Below, one piece after another: positions 5,457 to 7,968 of a stretch of 7,968 nt of DNA (position 1 is the first letter of the stretch; every line of letters begins with the position of its first letter). Position numbers and translations under genes: made by a program. Below the pieces are notes generated by a model. It searched no databases. It was not told the DNA's origin and worked only from the letters and a program-made list of their open reading frames with translations. The stretch is from Bacteroidota bacterium (GTDB lineage Bacteria; Bacteroidota; Bacteroidia; B-17B0; Aurantibacillaceae): assembly GCA_025360565.1 (NCBI GenBank), contig JANYBY010000127.1:1-7968 (forward strand), read 5' to 3'.

Positions 5457-6869
5457 ATGGACAAAATGACTAAAATTATCTTAATCATTAATTTTATCAT
5501 AATTAGTTTTGCTTGTATATCACAGGATAAAAAGCAGCCTATAAATGAATACGTAAACAAAAAAGGCGAGTACAAATATGTTCCGCCACCTGCTAAAAAA
5601 GTGGGCACTGATTATGCAAACTACTCAACACCCGGATTAAACACCAAATTAAAAGAAGCTACCGAAAAAAATGATTTAGATGCCATGCTTGCTATTAAAA
5701 AAGAGCTTGATAGTCGTCCGCAATCGGGTAATGTTACTGATGGCAGCAAAAAGGTGGCATTAACTAAAGAGGAAATAGAGGCAGAAAAAGTGGCTGCAGA
5801 TAAAGCGATAGAAAAAGAACTTGCCAGTAAAGCGGCAAATGAAAAATTTACAGCAGAGAAAGCCGCGGCAGAAAGTCTGGCAAAGGAAAAAGCGGCTGCC
5901 GAGAAAGCGGCAGCAGATAAAGCAACCGCAGAGAAAGCTGCGGCAGATAAAGTAATTGCAGAGAAAGCTGCGGCGGAAAAATTAGGGCTCGATAAAGCAG
6001 CAGCGGATAAAGTTGCGGCAGAAAATCTTGTAAAGGAAAAAGCTGCTGCTGAAAAGTTAGCATTAGATAAAGTTGCAGCTGATAAAGCTGCCGCAGAAAA
6101 CCTGTTAAAGGAAAAAGCTGCCGAAGTGAAAGCGGCTGCCGAGAAAGCTGCGGCAGAAAAATTAGCAGCAAGTAAGGCTGCCTCCGAAAGACTTAATGCG
6201 GAAAAGCTGGCGAGGGAAAAAGAGGTAGCGGATAAAGCAGAAGCGGCAAAAGAAAAACTGGCCGCCGATAAATCAGCAGCGGAGAATCTTAAAGCAGAAA
6301 AGCTGGCAAAGGATAAAGAGTTAGCGGAAAAAGCAGCGGCAGAGAAAAGAGAAAATGACAGGGCGATTGCAGAAAAAGCGGCGTTAGAAAAAGCAGCAGC
6401 AGATAAGTTAAGAGCAGAAAAAGCAGAAGCGGAAAAATTAGCGGCGATTGAGAAACAAAAAAGCGCCGCGGCAAATAATGGGGGAAATAGTTCAGGAAGC
6501 AAAGCAATTGCAGAGTTAACCAAACTCAGAAATGATGCAAATGCAAAAGGTGATTTAGATGGGGTGTTGGCCTATCAAAAACAAATAGATAAACTTAAAC
6601 AAGCTGAAGAATTCAGTAAATATAATAATGCTCAATTGCAAGATCAGTTAAGTAAGGCGATTGAAAAAGAAGATTATAAGCAAGCGGAATTAATTAAAAC
6701 TGAGATAGAAAACCGGAAGGCACCAAAGGGAGGGTCATCAAACAATTCAAACAACAGTTTAGAAAGTAAATCTTTAGAAGAATTAACAAGACTTAAAAAA
6801 GAAGCGGTTGAAAAAGAAGATTACACAAGAGCTAAACAAATTCAAGAGGTAATTAATAAGAAAAAATAG
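5457..6869 (+). CDS. Lipoprotein with long Ala/Lys/Glu helical rod and four UVR-like hairpins
   Basis: 470 residues. The signal peptide (MDKMTKIILIINFIIISFAC) ends at Cys20, in a weak lipobox (SFAC). Residue 21 onward is a short polar and Pro-containing stretch, then a type-A hairpin (52-87). Residues 102-337 are about 235 residues of Ala/Lys/Glu/Asp, mainly in pentads such as AAAEK, AAADK and LALDK. This resembles the central region of TolA or a naturally occurring rigid-helix linker. A gap (Asn/Gly/Ser, 339-348) leads to three more hairpins: A' (349-380), B (385-420) and C (434-469). The first Met is preferred because the 2669-3235 product has an equivalent start; a second Met at residue 4 is possible. 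It lacks an inner-membrane anchor of TolA type, so it is more likely anchored by lipid. The likely role is a periplasmic spacer or scaffold that engages partners by its hairpins (inference). The opposite strand shows a long open frame only because of the repeat composition. Confidence 0.85.
   Translation: MDKMTKIILIINFIIISFACISQDKKQPINEYVNKKGEYKYVPPPAKKVGTDYANYSTPGLNTKLKEATEKNDLDAMLAIKKELDSRPQSGNVTDGSKKVALTKEEIEAEKVAADKAIEKELASKAANEKFTAEKAAAESLAKEKAAAEKAAADKATAEKAAADKVIAEKAAAEKLGLDKAAADKVAAENLVKEKAAAEKLALDKVAADKAAAENLLKEKAAEVKAAAEKAAAEKLAASKAASERLNAEKLAREKEVADKAEAAKEKLAADKSAAENLKAEKLAKDKELAEKAAAEKRENDRAIAEKAALEKAAADKLRAEKAEAEKLAAIEKQKSAAANNGGNSSGSKAIAELTKLRNDANAKGDLDGVLAYQKQIDKLKQAEEFSKYNNAQLQDQLSKAIEKEDYKQAELIKTEIENRKAPKGGSSNNSNNSLESKSLEELTRLKKEAVEKEDYTRAKQIQEVINKKK
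5610..5717 (+). repeat. UVR-like hairpin, type A, N-terminal copy (gene 5457-6869)
   Basis: This encodes TDYANYSTPGLNTKLKEATE and then KNDLDAMLAIKKELDSR. It is placed before the Ala/Lys/Glu rod, whereas the other copies of this gene lie after it, so the rod is bracketed by hairpins. Confidence 0.75.
5760..6467 (+). repeat. Degenerate 15-bp (pentapeptide) Ala/Lys/Glu repeat array
   Basis: About 235 codons, mostly in five-residue units of the form A-A-A-[ED]-K with variants such as LALDK, LVKEK and VAAEN. The DNA is a run of imperfect 15-bp repeats (gcggcagataaag, gcagagaaagctgcg and similar). The array has a few phase slips, for example near residues 261-275. The coded segment is predicted as one continuous helix with Lys(i)-Glu(i+4) pairs. 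Confidence 0.85.
6501..6866 (+). repeat. Three UVR-like hairpins A'-B-C (gene 5457-6869)
   Basis: The order is A' (KGDLDGVLAYQKQIDKLK), B (KEDYKQAELIKTEIENR) and C (KEDYTRAKQIQEVINKKK), with an Asn/Ser spacer between B and C. This matches the A-B-C order of the barrel gene, so the triplet appears to move as a unit. Confidence 0.8.
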
Positions 6870-6891
6870 AACTAAATTTCGTAAGAAAAAA

Positions 6892-7584
6892 ATGAAGAAA
6901 GCTATAATATTTGGAATGCTGATGATTTTCCTATCAAGTTGCGCGACAATTTTTACAAGGGTAAGGGCCAGTGTATATATTACTTCAGTAAATCCACCAA
7001 CGGCTAAGGTATACCGTAATGGAACACTCGTTGGCACAGGCCCTTGCTCTGTTAAGATGTATGGTTGGAGCGTTGCAAATTCCAAAATTGTGATCAAAGA
7101 AAATGGTTACGAGGATCAAACATTCCTTCTTAAAAGTAAAGTTAAGCCGGGGGCGTTAATTTTTGATATTATATTTTTAGGGCTTCCAATAGTTGTAGAT
7201 CTTGCTACCGGAGCTTTAATCAAAGCAAGCCCTAACGAGATTAGATGTAATTTAAGAAGTAAAAATTATAACAATGGTAATAACAATGGTAATAACAATA
7301 ACAATAATAACCCTCCGCCCATTTCAAAAAAAGCTTTAATTGATTATTCAGGGTATCCTGAATCCGATCTCGCAATTGCATTAAAAGCGGCAAATATAGA
7401 AAGTGACCTTGACGCAATGTTAGTTATACAAAAGGAAATTGATAAGAGGAAGCAATTGGATGAATTTAGCAAATACACTTACGTTCAGCTTCATGATCAG
7501 CTTAACAAGGCCCTTGATAAGGAAGATTACAAACAAGCTGCGTTAATTAAAAAGGAAATAGCTAAACGCGACGCGCAAAAATAA
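6892..7584 (+). CDS. PEGA-like lipoprotein with two UVR-like hairpins
   Basis: 230 residues. The canonical lipobox LSSC is at Cys17. Residues 27-80 fit a PEGA-type beta domain: VYITSVNPPTAKVYRNGTLV, 'GTGPCSVKM' and 'KIVIKENGYED' carry the usual 'PP.A.VY.NG...G..P...GY' pattern. Residues 87-109 (GALIFDIIFLGLPIVVDLAT) form a hydrophobic, glycine-containing segment like that found in Bacteroidota PEGA lipoproteins, ending 'KASPNEIRCNL'. An Asn-rich linker (125-143), with one exact 12-bp tandem duplication, precedes hairpins A (150-186, IDYSGYPESDL...) and B (190-226, DKEDYKQAALIKKEIAKR). There is no type-C hairpin, so the protein ends after B. It starts 22 bp after the 6869 stop and is the last UVR-like gene in the cluster. 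PEGA domains are thought to bind peptidoglycan or envelope proteins, but this is not shown for this gene. Confidence 0.85.
   Translation: MKKAIIFGMLMIFLSSCATIFTRVRASVYITSVNPPTAKVYRNGTLVGTGPCSVKMYGWSVANSKIVIKENGYEDQTFLLKSKVKPGALIFDIIFLGLPIVVDLATGALIKASPNEIRCNLRSKNYNNGNNNGNNNNNNNPPPISKKALIDYSGYPESDLAIALKAANIESDLDAMLVIQKEIDKRKQLDEFSKYTYVQLHDQLNKALDKEDYKQAALIKKEIAKRDAQK
7264..7320 (+). repeat. Asn-rich linker with 12-bp tandem duplication (gene 6892-7584)
   Basis: AAC/AAT-rich spacer ending in PPP. The 12-mer AACAATGGTAAT occurs twice in direct tandem at 7270-7281 and 7282-7293 without mismatch, suggesting recent slippage. Confidence 0.8.
7339..7569 (+). repeat. Two UVR-like hairpins A-B (gene 6892-7584)
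   Basis: A carries IDYSGYPESDL and ESDLDAMLVIQKEIDKRK; B carries DEFSKYTYVQL and KEDYKQAALIKKEIAKR. Both keep the aromatic box and the hydrophobic core. C is absent. Confidence 0.8.
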
Positions 7585-7654
7585 GGGCTGACGGCCTGGA
7601 TAAATGATTTAACAAAATTCTCAGAAAAGAATCTCAAGAAACCTTCCCCATAAG

Positions 7655-7681
7655 GAAAATAACGTATTTTCAGTAAAATAC
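7655..7681 (+). other. Overlapping, mutually exclusive small hairpins
   Basis: GAAAATA (7655-7661) pairs with TATTTTC (7665-7671). GTATTTT (7664-7670) pairs with AAAATAC (7675-7681). Both are perfect 7-bp stems that share the central strand, so only one can form. They are AT-rich and could be chance. Confidence 0.4.
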
Positions 7682-7683
7682 CA

Positions 7684-7708
7684 GCGCTTTTTAAATCATT
7701 TAAAGCGC
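7684..7708 (+). terminator. Possible intrinsic terminator after the UVR-like gene cluster
   Basis: GCGCTTTTTAAA pairs with TTTAAAGCGC around the loop TCA, giving about 10 bp with a two-T bulge. It follows the last cluster gene by about 100 bp and precedes the next gene. The downstream T run is poor (catta...atttgttt), so efficiency is uncertain, and the structure could act on either strand. Confidence 0.45.
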
Positions 7709-7717
7709 CATTATAGC

Positions 7718-7725
7718 TATATTTG
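7718..7725 (+). promoter_or_regulatory. Possible Bacteroidota -7 element (TATATTTG)
   Basis: It matches the TAnnTTTG consensus exactly. It lies only 3 bp before the ATG at 7729, so transcription would begin at or near the start codon (a leaderless or very short leader). No convincing -33 TTTG is seen 19-21 bp upstream. It is weak evidence. Confidence 0.3.
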
Positions 7726-7728
7726 TTT

Positions 7729-7968
7729 ATGTTTAAATGGGTTTTTATCCTTGTCTTTTCAGCCTTGGTTCCAATGAATTTTTTTTCTCAAACAAAAGAG
7801 CAGGATACACTTTATTTATTGAATGGAATTGCAGTTGGTGAAAAAGTTCTGGATACTTTGTTGGGCGCTGTTACGATCGCAAACAATAAAAAACCCGGAA
7901 AAAATATTCATTATGAACTCGATCAGTTATACATGGTGCGGTTTACCGGAGGTACAAAACGATATTAC
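7729..7968 (+). CDS. Secreted protein of unknown function, 5' part only
   Basis: 80 residues to the window edge with no stop. The N-terminus is a signal peptide (MFKWVFILVFSALVPMNFFS) with probable cleavage before Gln21, a common Bacteroidota pattern. The mature part reads 'DTLYLLNGIAVGEKVLDTLLGAVTI' and later 'ELDQLYMVRFTGG', suggesting a small beta-rich domain of the type 'D.i.l.nG....GkV' seen in many uncharacterised Bacteroidota secreted proteins; this resemblance is loose. It has no lipobox and no UVR-like hairpin in the visible part. It is separated from the cluster by 144 bp with hairpins, so it is probably a separate unit. The upstream leader is AT-rich without Shine-Dalgarno. Confidence 0.65.
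   Translation, partial: MFKWVFILVFSALVPMNFFSQTKEQDTLYLLNGIAVGEKVLDTLLGAVTIANNKKPGKNIHYELDQLYMVRFTGGTKRYY

Noticed and set aside
5848..6171. Second minus-strand frame of Leu/Pro/Gln composition in the same array
   Set aside because: This is the same compositional artefact in another frame, with no start context or family resemblance.
5760..6467. Possible CRISPR-like or satellite repeat array
   Set aside because: The units are contiguous, imperfect 15-bp and in frame with a coding sequence; there are no unique spacers.
5621..6523. Long open frame of about 300 codons on the minus strand, rich in Ala, Ser and Phe
   Set aside because: It mirrors the Ala/Lys/Glu repeat on the + strand, whose codons contain no reverse stops. 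It has no plausible domain, and the + strand gene has a signal peptide and conserved hairpins.
5457..6869. Identification of the rod protein as TolA
   Set aside because: The Ala/Lys/Glu rod is similar in composition, but there is a lipobox rather than an inner-membrane anchor, no TolA C-terminal domain, and no tol-pal neighbours.
2..7584. DNA-repair function suggested by the UVR-like units
   Set aside because: All complete proteins that carry the unit have export signals, and there are no nuclease or helicase domains.

Overview
The window is low-GC and all convincing genes lie on the + strand. It looks like the chromosome of a member of the Bacteroidota. The reasons are the A-rich leaders with no Shine-Dalgarno sequence, the secreted proteins whose signal peptides end in 'Ala|Gln', the lipoproteins with Bacteroidota-type lipoboxes, a DUF1566 lipoprotein, and one TAnnTTTG-like -7 element. 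The genus cannot be told from the sequence.

Layout. (1) 2-160: tail of a gene entering from the left, ending in a UVR-like helical hairpin. (2) 171-1148: DUF799/CsgG-like lipoprotein with the same hairpin at its C-terminus. (3) 1194-2561: large secreted protein with an LPP20-type N-terminal domain. (4) 2669-3235: DUF1566 (Fib-succ-major/Lcl-like) lipoprotein. (5) 3275-4489: predicted outer-membrane beta-barrel with three UVR-like hairpins. (6) 4507-5403: paralog of gene 2. (7) 5457-6869: lipoprotein with a long Ala/Lys/Glu rod of five-residue period, flanked by four UVR-like hairpins. (8) 6892-7584: PEGA-like lipoprotein with two UVR-like hairpins. (9) 7585-7728: structured AT-rich intergenic region with a possible terminator and promoter. 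(10) 7729-7968: start of a secreted protein of unknown function. Genes 1-8 are 10-107 bp apart and probably form one or two operons.

The unifying feature is a roughly 33-37-residue Lys/Glu-rich helical hairpin with the pattern L-x2-x-L/L-K-x-A-x4-D-[FYL]-x-x-A-x-x-I-x3-I-x-[KR]. It resembles the UVR motif (the UvrB/UvrC interaction module), but here it is attached to six predicted exported envelope proteins of unrelated architecture. I count 12 complete copies and one partial copy. The simplest model is that these proteins assemble with each other, or on a shared partner, through the hairpins beneath the outer membrane. The barrel and DUF799-like proteins would lie at the membrane and the Ala/Lys/Glu protein would act as a rod. 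The barrel-plus-DUF799-like gene pair occurs twice (ending at 1148 and at 5403), so the locus grew by segmental duplication. Biological function is unknown. DUF799-like plus LPP20-like lipoproteins recall the CsgG/DUF4810/DUF799 and FlgO/FlgP envelope assemblies, but that comparison is inference.
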